This document shows positions 40,479 through 53,010 of a DNA stretch of 64,000 nt, piece after piece. Made by a program: the position numbers and the translations under genes. Origin of the DNA: Polytrichum commune. Its lineage: Eukaryota; Streptophyta; Polytrichopsida; Polytrichales; Polytrichaceae. Every line of letters begins with the position of its first letter. Within the stretch, counting starts at the first letter, position 1. The DNA lies in contig OX485809.1 of the NCBI GenBank assembly GCA_950295325.1, positions 34,222,001 through 34,286,000 on the forward strand, read 5' to 3'. The notes under the pieces are model-generated. The model made no database searches and was not told the DNA's origin. It worked only from the letters and a program-made list of their open reading frames with translations.

Positions 40479-43400
40479 ATGGCTCCTAACTCGGCACTAC
40501 CGCAACGAGAAGGGCGTGTCCGAGAAAGAGAAAGAGAAAGAGAGAGGGATCGGTCTCCAGTACACGGCAACCGCCATCGAGATTCTCAAAATGGGCAACA
40601 GTCTCCCCACAACAGATCACGAAAATCCTCAGAGAGGTTAAGTCCAAGCCGAGATAGGTCTCGGATGCGGTCTCCAATGTGTGACAATGTGCACAAAGAG
40701 CGTCATTCGAGAAGTGGCAGTCGAGAGAGGATGCGAGGTTCCGATATTCGAAGCAGAAGCAGACGTAGGAAGGAGACCAAAGATCAAAGCCAAAGCCATA
40801 GCCATAGCCATAGTCATAGCCAAAGTCAAGGGCGGGGAGAACAACATCAACATCAACAACACCAAGAGAGGGAGAGGAAAGGGAGAGAGGTGGTGAACAA
40901 GGAGAAAGATGGCGAACACCATGACAAGGAATTAAGACAGGATCAGGAGATAGAGAAGGAAGAATCCGATGTTGCAATTCGTGAAGGAGGAGATGGTTCA
41001 GTTCGTGAAGAATTGGGGGAGATGGTGAAATCGAATAGCATTACCCTAACTCCCAGTCTACAAGACAGCAAGAAATCGGAGGTTGATTATTCTTGCCCGA
41101 CACACACACACATATATATATATATATTCATATATTTTCAGCCAATTGGTTGTGAGTAGTGTACAAGCAGTACCGAATCTTCATGGCAACTTGAAGACTT
41201 ATGGTCAATTAGGAATTTCTGACTGTGTATTGGTAATAGTGGTATTTTAAGCTGTTCCAGTTTGAGTACTAGGGGCAGATAATTGATCAAGTAAATGAGC
41301 AAGCTTGAAATTATAGTTATGCAATACAGGTCGAAACACATACTGTGTTGTTGAAGAGTACGTCAACTACACTACTATGTCAATGTAACCATTAAAAGTG
41401 TTGTTATATATATCCTCTGTTGATGGTTGTAATTAAGTTGTGTTGTTTATCCTCTGCCCTGGAGATTGCTTCGTCTATTTCAAATGGCAATTAATTGTGA
41501 AGTGAGGTTTTAGCAATCTGATCTTACAGAGTCAATGTGGTTGCAGCCTCTATCTCTGGAGGAGATTTTGAAGAAACGCAAGGAGGATGCTCTTCAGCAA
41601 GCAAAGGTATACTCGCTTCTCAATTGCCGGATGAACTTAATTAAGCATTCTATGCAGGTACATGGTATTTTTTTCTTGTCTTTTAATTTGGTCGTATAAC
41701 CAGGGTTTCTGAAGAAGTTTGTAGTTGGGGTGAGATTATCATCACCAGTGTGCACTGTGATCCAGTCATGGTTGAAGAAGCGCCTGCAGCTCATATTGGA
41801 AAATTTTATCTTCAATATCAGTGAGAAGTTTAGGGTTTGATGAGAGGTACTGCCTCTTAGGAAAAACATTTAGCATGCAAATAGACATGATCGATCCTGA
41901 TGTCTCACTGGAGGGGACCAAGTTATTACAAAATGCAAGATGACTCCAGCTCATAATCTGCAGTGGGGCTCTTTACCTGCAGCTGTAGAAGCAATCAAGA
42001 GACTCAAAGATGAAAAACCAAAGGGGATGTCAAGTGGGGATTATAAGAAGATTCAGCAATGGTGGATAGGCAAGTAGAGTTTTTGATAATGTTTAACTAC
42101 TTCTGGTTTTAGTGTGTCAAAGGAGATTCACCAGTGTGACAACTGTGTACTACTTAGCTCATGTACTACTGGGATAAATATATGTGGAAATCATCTATAT
42201 TGGGTCGAAGCATTTTTGCGGGCATGACAAAAAAGGCGCGGAATGGGTCGGCTTCTCACATACAGGGTGGTGCAAAGTGCTGGGAGCCGAATGCTTGCTC
42301 GATTGCTTAAGTTCTGCAGGTGTGTGTGGATGTGTTTAGATTGCTTTACTGAACTGTAAGATGACGAGAGATTTTTTTTTGTCCTCAATCGGGCTATTGC
42401 TGATGATTGTGTAAGATATTCTTGATGATGATTTTATAGTGACTCGAGTTTTACTTTTGATTGTTTGGGGGATACAGCCCATGTTTTTGACAAAAGCACA
42501 GAGAGCAGGAATTGCGCTGAAGCACCGGAATGAAGAAGCAGCTAATCAATTAAGAAGGTACTGCGAGTGAAATTAATTCTAACACATGACTTTCTTTTAC
42601 ATGATAAATCTTGGCATAATTTGTTGTACTGATCTAGAAGGAATTAATTTGTTGGCAGGAATGAGGAGTCACAAAAATTGCGGATGGGTGCAGACATCAA
42701 AGGAAAGGAGCAAGAATGTAGACAAAACTCCTTCTCTCCCAATTGAACAGTTTATGTGTCCTTTCGTGCTACATTTTACAACTTTTAGATTGTTTGTGCA
42801 TGTCTTCATGTTTGCATGGAAGTAATTATTTGTAGATGAGGAAACTGTTATAATATACACTGTTGGAACCTTTTTTAAACCTCTGTTGCATGGTATGTAT
42901 TTCTTGTTGTTAAGAGCCTCTTGAAATTGGTTTGTAAACTAATCAGTTTTCAGCAAATACAGACAAGGACCAATCAAGGGACAAAAGTCGAGACAGGGAT
43001 CGAGACTATGACCGTGATGCTCACGAAAAAGAACGTGATTGCAAGCGTCATGAACGTGAAAAAAAGCGTGAGGAGGAGGCAAAGTTTCGTGAGAAGGAAC
43101 AATTAGAGAAACAGGCACAACGTGAACATGAGAAAGAGTTGGAATCCATTAAGGAGCAGGTGATATTTATCACAAATTTTGTAAAATGAAACTTGATGGG
43201 TTTGTTAGAAATTAACATAGACTGTGATGTTGTGCCTTAAAGGGAGTACTGATGTTTGATTAGTCTTCCATTTTTAATATAATGTGATATGTCATTAAAT
43301 CATAATGCGGTAAGGTTGTAAGGCTTTGGTTGTCCGCAGTACTTGGGTGCAAAGAAATTGAAGAAACGAGTTGTCAAGCCAAGTGAAAAGTTTCGATTCT

Positions 43401-46400
43401 CATTTGACTGGGAGAATACTGAAGACACTTCTCGAGATATGAATCCAATGTAAGTGTGCTTTGGATTTGTTGACTACTCCTTCCCCTGGAGAATCCTATT
43501 TCAGATTTCTTCAATACTTAATTCAGGAATTTTGTGATTGTCATAGATATCAGAATCCACATGAAGCTCAGTTGCTATTTGGGCGAGGTTTTCGAGCAGG
43601 TATGGATCGGCGTGAACAGAAAAAGGTACCCTCTGCCTTCTAGGGGGACTCCTGGGTACATAATATACATATTTGAAATTCTTGGAGTTTATGTTGTTTA
43701 TTTCAGCTATTTGTTTGTATGTCTTTACATTTGCATTTATGTTGATATAACACATGGCTTTATTTTGCCGTTGCAGCTTGCAGCAAAAAATGAAAATGAA
43801 TTGAGAAAAGAGATTCGGGTACATTCTTCTCATATTTTAAAACTTGGGAAGATTCAAAAAATCAACACTGTATGTACTTTTAATGGTCATGACATCTACG
43901 ATGTTTGATTTCGACATGTGGTTGAATGTGTATGGAGATCATTTCGATCCAGAATATCCTAGCCCTAGGTTCTATGTTTGTTAGAATAGTGAGTTAAGAT
44001 TCTCAGTTATTTTCCTAGTCACTCTTTAATTTTTCATGTTTTAATGAAAGTAAGATAAACTACTCGTAGTTCATCTATTACTCTATTCTAAGGCATTGTC
44101 TAATCAATTCCACAGCTCAAAGATGGAGTAGAGGAAAGGCCAGAAGAGACTGCAGCACAAAAACAGAAAGAAGCATCAGCAAACTTGTACGATACTTTTG
44201 ATATGCGAGTTGACCGCCACTGGTCGGAAAAGAAGGTTGGTCATCATCCTTGGCAATACCCTGCTTCACAACTGATTGCATCTCAGTAACCTTTAAAAAC
44301 CTTTCTTCGTTGAGGATCATCAACGTTTAGAATGGATTTATAGTAATTGTGAGGCTCCAGTACTCTGTGGAGATGGTATAAAGGTTCTTGACAATATTTT
44401 GTAGCAGCTGCTGCTGCGAGTTAATTACTTTGTCCAAGGTTTTTCATTGGTGTGAGAAGAGGTCATTTCAATATTTGATCTGATGATGTTTACTCCACAT
44501 GTTTATAGATTGAGGAGATGGCAGAGAGGGATTGGCGAATCTTTCGTGAGGATTATAACATTTCTTATAAGGTTCAGATTCTAATCTCTTGACGTCTCAC
44601 ACAAGCTTGTTGAATTGACTTCCTTACTATCTGTTCAATCCTGTTGTTTGAATAGGAGATGTTGTGTTCAATGTTATCAGTTCCTGTGATCATTAGGTAG
44701 AGGCTGCTTTTAAGCTTTGGATTTAGAGATAAACGAACCCATACTGGGAGATTGACCACTCTGAAATAGTTTTTCCTGTATAGTTAGTTTTGATGAAATC
44801 CTCTTTAGTTAAATTGACATGCTCCAACACTCTAACTATTTACCTTCTCATTTTGAGTTGTAGGGTTCACGCATTCCACGACCGATGCGTAATTGGGAAG
44901 AGGGTGCTTTAAGTCCAGAGCTACTAAAGGCTGTGCAGAAAGTTGGGTACAAGAAGCCCTCGCCCATCCAGATGGCTGCTATTCCTTTGGGTCTCCAGCA
45001 GCGTGATGTTATAGGCATTGCAGAGACTGGTATGTTTTCAGTCAACTTGAAATGGGTTTTCTTGAAATGATTTTTGCAAGACGCAGGAAATTGTCACAGA
45101 AGATAAATCTGACGCTACTTTTGAGCACTGGAGTGTCAAGCTGTTTGCATTTGTGTAGTTGAGTAGAGATCCTAGCTGTTGTACGGTAGATGGGTCTTAA
45201 ATGGTTACATTTTCCAACTAGTCCACATCTCTTAGGAAATGAAACATGAGAGCAGTACAAGATGGCTAGCAAATCCACATCGAGGTCGTAGCCACTTTCG
45301 GCATAATTTTCGGAGCTCCTATGAATATCATTATCAAAGGGAAGATTCTTGTGCTCATTAAATGGTCATAAAGGTCCTCTCAATTATGTTGGCTATTGAA
45401 CATAGAATGATTATCATATTTTTGGGCATTCAGTCCAACCTCTTTTAAACACATGCCTTTTTGGTCTCTGTTCTTGGAGCCACACCAGACCATATACCAC
45501 TCAAATACAGGTGTCCTAATAAGGAAAGTAACCGAATAAGGGTTGTCTACCTTATCCTGTAATCGACCTGCCAATGACACTTCGCACCTTATGAGGTTGA
45601 TCCAATAAAATAATAAGATGGTGTTTGCCTCCCTTTTTTGAGGTCTTTCTCATTCTTGTTTTCTGAGATGGTCAGTAACAAAGATCTAACACGTGATCAA
45701 AATTACTGTGTTCTGTAGGTTCTGGAAAGACAGCGGCATTTGTGTTACCTATGCTCACCTACATTTGCAGACTCCCTCCCATGACAGAAGAGATTGAGGC
45801 AGAAGGTTATCATAGAAACTTATCATCTTCATTATTAAGTTTCTTTGTAGCTTTAACTATTTACATTTCTGAAGGTGTGGACATTGAGTTGATGTTGGCT
45901 TTGTCCAATTATGTCTCACTTTCTGGAAAGGTGGAATACTTTGTCATTTGGTTTTCTAGAAATTCTGATCGTGTTGATTCTGCTTGAATGGGTCATTGAC
46001 ATGATTATCTTTTTTCAGGGCCTTATGCTGTGGTTATGGCACCAACCAGGGAGCTGGCACAGCAGATTGAAGAGGAAACTGTGAAGTTTGCCCATTTTCT
46101 GGTATCATCTTGTGAATTTGTTCTTCATTTTTTTCTAGTATCTTATGTCAAGGAGAAAATACATTGATTATCAGAATACTGAGTATGTATTTGCATCGAA
46201 GGGCAACTAGGTTGTGCATTTTAATCCAAATCTTCAATTACATTAAGGTATTCAACCAATTTGAAAAAGGCACTATAACAATGACTTCATTTTAGATTTG
46301 GTCACTTTGGACACAATTGGCTAAAAATGAAAGCATGTGGCTCAAAGTCACGTTTTATGCATGAAGAGGCCCAGATTGGCCCCCTTAGACACTTAGGGTT

Positions 46401-49400
46401 ACCTTTTCTGCAATCTTTTTCTCCACTCAGTATGCAGTTGTCTATCACCTATCAGTAGGTGATTCCCCTTTTTAGATCTTCGAGTTTCATAATATTTACA
46501 CCAAATAACACACAAACTATTGAAAAGATCATTGATGTTTGAAAGATAGGTTCACTTCAAGAGCTCTAGGAATCCTATTTCATGTTATTTATTCTGTTAT
46601 GATCAGGAAATTCGGGTGGTGTCAATTGTGGGAGGTCAATCTATTGAAGATCAGGGCTTTAAATTGAGACAGGTGTGCTTTCAGTTTCCAATTCTTGGTT
46701 GCGTATGTGTGAATTTGGGTTTACATTGTGGTGGTTGGAAACTCTTAGTATGATAAATTAATGATATGTTTCTGTACCTCAATTTAAATATCGTACATGT
46801 TCTCTCTTAAAAGTTGGAGTTCTGTGCCCTTATTATTTTCCGCCACCTCTGCAGGGCTGTGAAATTGTGATAGCAACACCTGGAAGACTTCTTGATTGCT
46901 TGGAAAGAAGGTGCTCGTCACAGTAACTGAGTGTGATCAAAGTAGATGTTTGTTTACTGGCTTGTAAATTGAATTCAGGTTTATTGTGCACAAGTAACTA
47001 CAGATCAAACCTGGTCCAACGATTTATTCTTCTTTGGGAATTTATAAAGTTGAACCTATATTTGTTTTGTATTTCCTTTTTTCTGTTTTTTTGAGACAAT
47101 TGAATTGATACCTATATTTGATTGTTTTATTTTGCAGATACGCTGTACTTAATCAGTGCAATTATGTGGTGTTGGATGAAGCTGATCGAATGATTGACAT
47201 GGGCTTTGAGTGTCAGGTATGGATCGACCTAGGCCAAGAAAAAGCACGTATTCAAGGTATTTGTATCTGACGAACACGCTCTAATTGTCTGAAAAGTATT
47301 ACCATAAGGAACCAGGTATCCATGACAGTCAAAGTTGGAACTGAAAACAGTCGAAAGGCACATTAGGCCCTGGGCCTGTCTATTTTTTTAAAGGCAGATA
47401 TCAGGTAGACATCATCTGTTGTTATTGGCAGGTGATGGGAGTTCTGGATGCTATGCCTTCAAGTAATCTGAAACCAGAGAATGAAGATGCTGTAAGTTTG
47501 TTTACTTCTCTGAGCTTTCTTTTAACACGATTTGAATGTAACTGAAACCAGAGAATGAAGATGCTGCAAGTAAGGCTTTTAATTCATTTGGATGGTTCTA
47601 GATACGGTTCATATACATTTGCAATAATTTGCAATCCTTTTGGTGGGCCGTCAGGAACTTGATACTCAAAAGATTTATAGAACCACCTATATGTTCAGTG
47701 CAACGATGCCACCTGCTGTGGAGCGTCTTGCAAGGAAGTACCTCCGGAATCCTGTAGTGGTAAGATTTGTGTTTTTCTTCATTATCCAGACTGTTCTTTT
47801 GGTTTGATCAGCTTACTTGTATCAGTATGCAATATCGTGTGATTTGGACACTGATGATTCCTTGTTTTTGGACTTGCTTGTTGATTGCGCACTTAACCGT
47901 TTTCTTCTGTTTGTAGGTCACAATTGGAACGGCAGGAAAGGCTACTGATCTTATCACGCAGCATGTGCTCATGGTTAAAGAAAGCGAGAAACTTGATAGG
48001 TGAGTTAGTTTTATACAGAAATTTTCAGGAATGAGCTTCTCATAGGCTATACTTAACTGATCTACTCTTTGCAGTATTTTTTGGATCAAAGAGGAATTTC
48101 AAGTCTTTACATTTTCTTCAAGTACTTCAAGACAATGGATTATTCCTTCACTTGTTCAGGTTTGCATGTTTGGCCTGTTGAGGTGATCCAGTTCTCAAAC
48201 TCCATCAATCTTCAAATTTTCTTTGATTTTGATTCTACAGTTGCATCATCAGTTTGGCACCAATGTCCAAATGCTCAGATGGTTAGTCGATCTCAAATTA
48301 GAGACATCGCTGTACACTGCAATCAAAAGGAAAATAGTCAATACCATTTTTTGAATTAATTTGAAATGCTAGCTGAATAGTTTGTTGGTTTCTTTGCAGA
48401 TTATGCCGTGTCTTGAATGACATGGGAGAGAAGACAGCTATTGTTTTTGTAAACATGAAAAAGAATGCAGACACTTTGTCAAGACAGCTTGACAAGCATG
48501 GATATCGAGTCACCACTCTCCATGGTGGCAAAACCCAAGAGCAGCGCGAGGTGAATTTTTTCATTCACCTTCATAGCAAGAATTTGGATGCTCGATAATT
48601 GAAGATTTGAGAAACGTAACTCTAAACTTGGAACATCTTTAAATTATTCCTGTGGACTTTGAGTCCTCCAATTCACAATACCTAGTCTGAGGACACCGCG
48701 TGTTGGATAGTGAATCAGTTGAAATCTACATTTTCTTAGTAATGATTGGTATTGTTTGAAATCAGCTTCGGCCTTGAAATAGCTTTTGTATGTGGAGTCG
48801 CATTTTGGTTTTCCTGAAGGAATTTCAACTTTGCATTCTTTTTGGTTTCACTCTTTTGTCACCCTTACGTTGACATGTTGTCTGTTTCCTATTCAGGTTA
48901 GTTTGGAAGGTTTCAGGAACAAAAGGTTTAATTGCTTGGTGGCCACAAATGTCGCTGGACGAGGAATAGATATTCCAGTCATTATTCCAGAACCTCTCTA
49001 CCCCTTTCTTTCTTCATATGCTCTTGTTACTTTGAGCCTCATGTAAATAGACTTACTGGAGCTCCAATTTTGTTCTTGGTAACTACTCTGAATGGAAAGC
49101 CATTTCGTTTGATGTTAACTTTTTTCACCTAGAATACAATCTTGGGTGTTAATATCATTCTTGGAACTAATCTATATTGTTACCTGTGCTGACATTTCCT
49201 GTGCCTCTAAAAGCTGTACTGTCTGACTTCCGAAGTCTGACATTTGTACAGGATGTAGCACATGTTATTAATTATGACATGCCTGGAGACATTGAGATGT
49301 ATACTCATCGAATCGGTATGCTCAAAGTTCAAATGAGATTTTCTCTGTTATTTGGTGGACATTAAAGCTAATACAGTCTTTACTATATTGTGAAGCGAAC

Positions 49401-50594
49401 AATGGTCAGTAGTTATGATTAAATGCCTGTAAGAGTATATTTTACACCTGTTGTTTGAAATAAGAAGAAAGAAAGAAATACTCATGTAACTGGTGTTTGC
49501 CACTGGCAGATATCTAGATATAGCATTATATGATGTCCACCTTCTGAAGTGGCTTTTGAACCCTTTTTATTGGTGTGACCAGTGATTGAGTTTAGGAAGA
49601 CTAAATATTTCCATCGATGTGATCATTTGATCACTTGGTTATCTTGCAGGACGAACCGGTCGTGCTGGGAAAACTGGAGTGGCCACTACATTTTTGACTC
49701 TCCATGACTCTGAAGTCTTCTATGATCTCAAGCAGGTCAACATCTTAGTGTCATTTGGTCTAAGTTCTTTAGGTTTCTCTTTAATTATTTCCACTGTTAG
49801 ATGATCTCTTAACTGGATACCAAGTCCCAGTAGTTGGTTGGTTTGCATAAACCTCCTTCCATGTTCGGTAACTTTTTGGTGCAAAGTCAGAGGTAGTGTG
49901 GAGGTTTGAACAAAGAACATACTTATATTGGTGCCAGAAATCAAGAGCTATGAAGGTCACCCATCCGAGTACTATCCCGGCCTTAGGCGGCTTAGCCTTG
50001 GAATTACAATGGGATCTGGGTTGAGGCCTTGGATTTATGCCACACTATGTTACATTATGTTATGTTACATATTATGGGGCTTACCAGTCTGACATATGTT
50101 AACTTCTGCTGTGGTTGCCTTTCTTATCATATGTAACATGTATGATGTTTGTGTTTGGGTTTGGGGTCCAACTCATATCTCTGACATGAAAAACAATGCA
50201 TTAGCCCCTTGGGCTGTACCGGGGATCCTGAATGTCTATGTATTACGGGCCTGTAAGTGTGCAGATGTTAATGCAAAGCAACAGCCCAATTCCACCAGAG
50301 CTTGCGAGGCACGAAGCATCAAAATTCAAGCCAGGTAACATGTGGAATTTTGTTTCTGAGGTCAAACCCGAGTTCTAGGGCTTTCGATGTGGGTTCAATG
50401 TATCATAAAATATTTACTTTCTACTCAGGATTGTGTGCATGGATAATTTCCCTTTCTAGATGCAAACATAGAGATATCAAGATGAGTTGCTGGAAAGTAT
50501 TCTCTCTTGCTATGGCTATTCACTGTCTCATTTTCTTGCAGGAACAATTCCTGATCGCCCTGCTCGAAGAAATGACACTGTTTTTGCACACTAG
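40479..50594 (+). CDS. PRP28: PRP28/DDX23-type DEAD-box spliceosomal RNA helicase, 25 coding exons
   Basis: Nuclear ATP-dependent helicase of the U5 snRNP that drives exchange of U1 for U6 at the 5' splice site. Exons: 40479–41081, 41547–41606, 42478–42557, 42659–42717, 42954–43159, 43340–43449, 43547–43625, 43777–43818, 44116–44235, 44509–44571, 44864–45029, 45719–45805, 46019–46101, 46607–46672, 46855–46910, 47138–47216, 47432–47491, 47655–47759, 47917–47999, 48400–48550, 48897–48977, 49252–49315, 49650–49735, 50265–50334, 50542–50594; in phase, 903 residues. The N-terminal ~200 residues are RS/RE/RD-rich with an SH run. Then come the Q motif GYKKPSPIQ (~502), motif I AETGSGKT (~527; Glu is the PRP28 hallmark), [17 protein letters not shown] (~640), SAT (~688), [10 protein letters not shown] and HRIGRTGRAG (~832). 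Introns hold a 5S-derived sequence and a dispersed repeat. Convergent with the TPR-like gene. Confidence 0.95.
45170..45600 (+). repeat. Dispersed ~430-bp repeat R3, copy in PRP28 intron 11
   Basis: Matches 54228–54660 throughout: GTCTTAAATGGT, AGCCACTYTC, TCATTAAA-like, TCTTTTRAACACATG, TTCTTGGAGCCACA, ATACCACTCAAATACA and TAAGG(G/A)TTGT. No terminal repeats are defined. The intron runs from 45030 to 45718. Confidence 0.8.
49931..50045 (-). mobile_element. 5S rRNA-derived SINE-like sequence in PRP28 intron 23
   Basis: Read on the minus strand it contains CAGATCCCAT, an A-box-like CTAAGC and ATAGTACTCGGATGGGTGAC, which follows the C-box of plant 5S rRNA almost exactly. It then continues with CTTGATTTCTGGCACC, which is not 5S. 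The same order, including the non-5S tail, recurs at 60199–60330. A shared tail favours a SINE family over two independent 5S pseudogenes. Confidence 0.7.
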
Positions 50595-51491
50595 TAAAAA
50601 GAAGGATAAAACATGCCAGATATATTATAATCTATAAAGATGTGAGTTTTCAACAAGCGGCGACAGAATGTGGCAAAGTGTAGCTTCATTGCACTAGAAC
50701 ATTTTTCCTTGCACAAAACTGGCCACTGCAATATAAGTTTAGCAGCTGGGTAGTCATGCGGTCACTTGACAGGCATGCGAATTCCAACCATGGAATAACC
50801 ATGGGCTGTCCGATGATGGCCATCAACAGTTTTTTCTTCCAAGTTGGAATAGCTGATTCAAGAATGCATGAGCAGCTGTATACCCCACTTACTTTCTTGA
50901 TTCGATTCGCAATCTGTGAGTTGCCAGAATATTTTTCTAGTAAAAACTTGGTACTCTTAAATTTGCCACCCAATCTTCCATCTGTTCTTTCTTGTTACTG
51001 CTCAGTTTGTCACCAGAAATGCGCATGGCTAGCAAGCAGGTCGGTGTCACAGGGCAAGACTCCAAGAGCCTGCCAATACAGGTCCTCTGAGGTCCTGCGA
51101 ATGCTTGAGAAAATAAACAAATCAGCAAAAATATTCAACCACAAGTACAACATCAACAATCAGCTGTAACTGACAAAAATAAATTATGTACACCACGTTT
51201 CGTTGCAAGTAGAAGGCTGCAAACTTTGGCTAATAAAGCTACTTCACTTCATACTGTATGTACATATTTCTTCGCTCTTGCAAGGCGGGAGTTGCACCAG
51301 TCTAACTATTACTGCAACTACACTACACATCTGATGTCGTGTTTCCCACACTGTTAAAGTTATACATCTGATCGAATGTGCCCAGCATTGAAGATGATGT
51401 GCCGTCTTGTTGATTACACCTGTAGATCCAATTCTGCCAACGTTGATGATAATGTGTTTGTCAACTTCGCTGTCAATAAAAAATTGCTCTG
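50595..51491. other. 3' flanks of PRP28 and the TPR-like gene
   Basis: Convergent 3'-UTRs. About 50990–51110 is a decayed copy of the 3' coding end of the neighbouring TPR-like gene (51490–51605): both have ACTGCTCAG, GGCAAGCAGGTCGGT-like, GGCAA(G/C)ACTCCAAGAGCC and AATACA words. Confidence 0.65.
50990..51110 (-). pseudogene. Decayed duplicate of the TPR-like gene's 3' end
   Basis: Resembles 51490–51605 in the same orientation, with a GCAAGCAGGTCGGT core and CTCCAAGAGCCTGC identical in both. The frame is not kept. It indicates a local tandem duplication of at least the last exon part. Confidence 0.68.
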
Positions 51492-52223
51492 TCACTGCTC
51501 AGATTGCCACAAGTAATGGGCTTGGCTGGCAAGCAGGTCGGTCACGTCACAAGGCAACACTCCAAGAGCCTGCGAATACAATTCTTCGGCTGCCCGTGAA
51601 TCCCCCATAGCCTTCCACGCAAATCCAGCAGCACAAGTGGACAGCAAACGAGCTTCCAATGCAGCTTCGAATGCCTTCTTCACAGACTCGGAACAATCCT
51701 CCACCAACGCTCCTCCACCATTCGGAAGTTCTTCAAAGTCGGCCCCCATTAATTTGTCGGTGTTGCAATTCTGATCCGAGTCCCACATCAACTTTGCCAA
51801 TTCAGCATTTCTCTTACTATGATTCTCAAGTGTATTATCTTGGGTGTATTCATCCTCGTCGAAAATGGGCCTGCATCCTCGACCTGTGCATTCAACTCTG
51901 CCCACCGCGGCTTCGGCCACAAAACTTGATCCTTGGAGACCAGCAGATCCGATGGAATTCTCAACAACCCTTGTCATTCCTAAATCCTTTTCTTCTCGGT
52001 TACCATTTCCACTTGCAATGGGCACTGAGATTGTTGTATAAGGCTCAGACCCTCTTGATGCCACGAGACCTGTAAGACTTGCCGTTCTGGTGTAGAATGA
52101 CCGTGAGGAGGATGTTCGGATTGCTGATTTGAAACTGGTAAATTCACCACTGCACTGCAGCCTGGAGTTATGTGGAGTCTCTGGACTGATTCTGGCAGCC
52201 GGGGCCAGTGTCGCTGATATCAT
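51492..52223 (-). CDS. TPR-like protein, probably organelle-targeted
   Basis: An intronless 243-residue frame on the minus strand. The ATG at 52223–52221 is chosen over an upstream in-frame TTG. The first ~60 residues are rich in Ser, Arg and Ala with almost no acidic residues, as in a mitochondrial or plastid presequence. The C-terminal ~60 residues fit a tetratricopeptide helix pair: GFAWKAMGDSRAAEELYSQA, LGVLPCDVTDLLASQAHYLW. Plant TPR-like proteins share the pattern AL..P.D...LAS.A.FLW. The middle is acidic and of low complexity. An upstream CTACAG|GTATGA on the minus strand (near 52268) hints at a spliced 5' leader. The precise role is unknown. Convergent with PRP28. Confidence 0.65.
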   Translation of the reverse strand: MISATLAPAARISPETPHNSRLQCSGEFTSFKSAIRTSSSRSFYTRTASLTGLVASRGSEPYTTISVPIASGNGNREEKDLGMTRVVENSIGSAGLQGSSFVAEAAVGRVECTGRGCRPIFDEDEYTQDNTLENHSKRNAELAKLMWDSDQNCNTDKLMGADFEELPNGGGALVEDCSESVKKAFEAALEARLLSTCAAGFAWKAMGDSRAAEELYSQALGVLPCDVTDLLASQAHYLWQSEQ

Positions 52224-52329
52224 CCTTCTCAATGCCACAACATCAATCGACAAGTGCCGCAGTCATACCTGTAGAGGGCCACAGATAGAGTTACTTATTC
52301 ACCCTCAAGACGCCAAGTTTAAGCAAGGA

Positions 52330-53010
52330 TGGCTCCGATTCACCGAGGTTGCAGCAAACATTCAATCCTGCAGTCAAGTTCGCAGGAGCAAGTTTGGGTC
52401 GCTCACTCACTCACCCTGCCTCCGAACAGCTGCAGCTCCCTATCACCAACTTTAAAGGTAATTGTGCTAAGTTTCAGCATGTTCAGCAATTAAACTATCC
52501 TACATAAATTCAAGTTGCACGTGCATGCACAAATGTGCTGCAAATAAACCTAGTACATTTAAGTTGACAGATTTGGGTCACTCACTCACATTCCGTATCT
52601 CCAAAGAAGCTACAACTATATGTCACCAAAGGGTGGTGCTAAGTATGACCTTTGAATTTCACAGCAAACAATCCTACACTCAAGTTGCGTCTACAGTTTC
52701 TTTGATTGCCCTAATTTTTATATTCAATTTAAAAGATTTGGGTCACTCACTCACTCACTCACTCACCAGCCTGTCTTCGAACAAACAACTAGTATCTGTT
52801 TCCCAAGTACTATGACCAAGTTAAAATTTTGCAATTTTGCAGCAAACAACTGGACTACACTCAAGTTGTGTGCAAAAATTTGTTAACACAAACTTACACC
52901 AAACACGCCTACAATCAAGTTGACAGGAGCAAATGTGGGTGACTCAATCCCTGGCTCCCGTAAGAACAACAACTCACTCCTGCTCTCAAGTGCGACAATT
53001 TCGAGGTGCA
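52330..53010. repeat. Degenerate ~190-bp tandem repeat with TCAC runs upstream of the TPR-like gene
   Basis: Around four units carry GGGTC(A/G)CTCACTCAC at about 52396, 52574 and 52739, with a weaker form near 52937. Each is followed by a CCG..CAGCT or similar stretch and a CAGCAAACAA...CTACACTCAAGTTG stretch. The array lies over the presumed promoter or leader of the minus-strand gene. Confidence 0.75.

Noticed and set aside
40797-40842. Short-period repeat resembling an array
   Set aside because: It is a CATAGC-type coding repeat giving Ser-His/Ser-Gln in the PRP28 N-terminus, not a CRISPR or satellite.
51659-52075. A plus-strand 138-codon open frame opposite the TPR-like gene
   Set aside because: It is a shadow. 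The minus frame has a presequence-like start and a TPR-like end; this one has neither.
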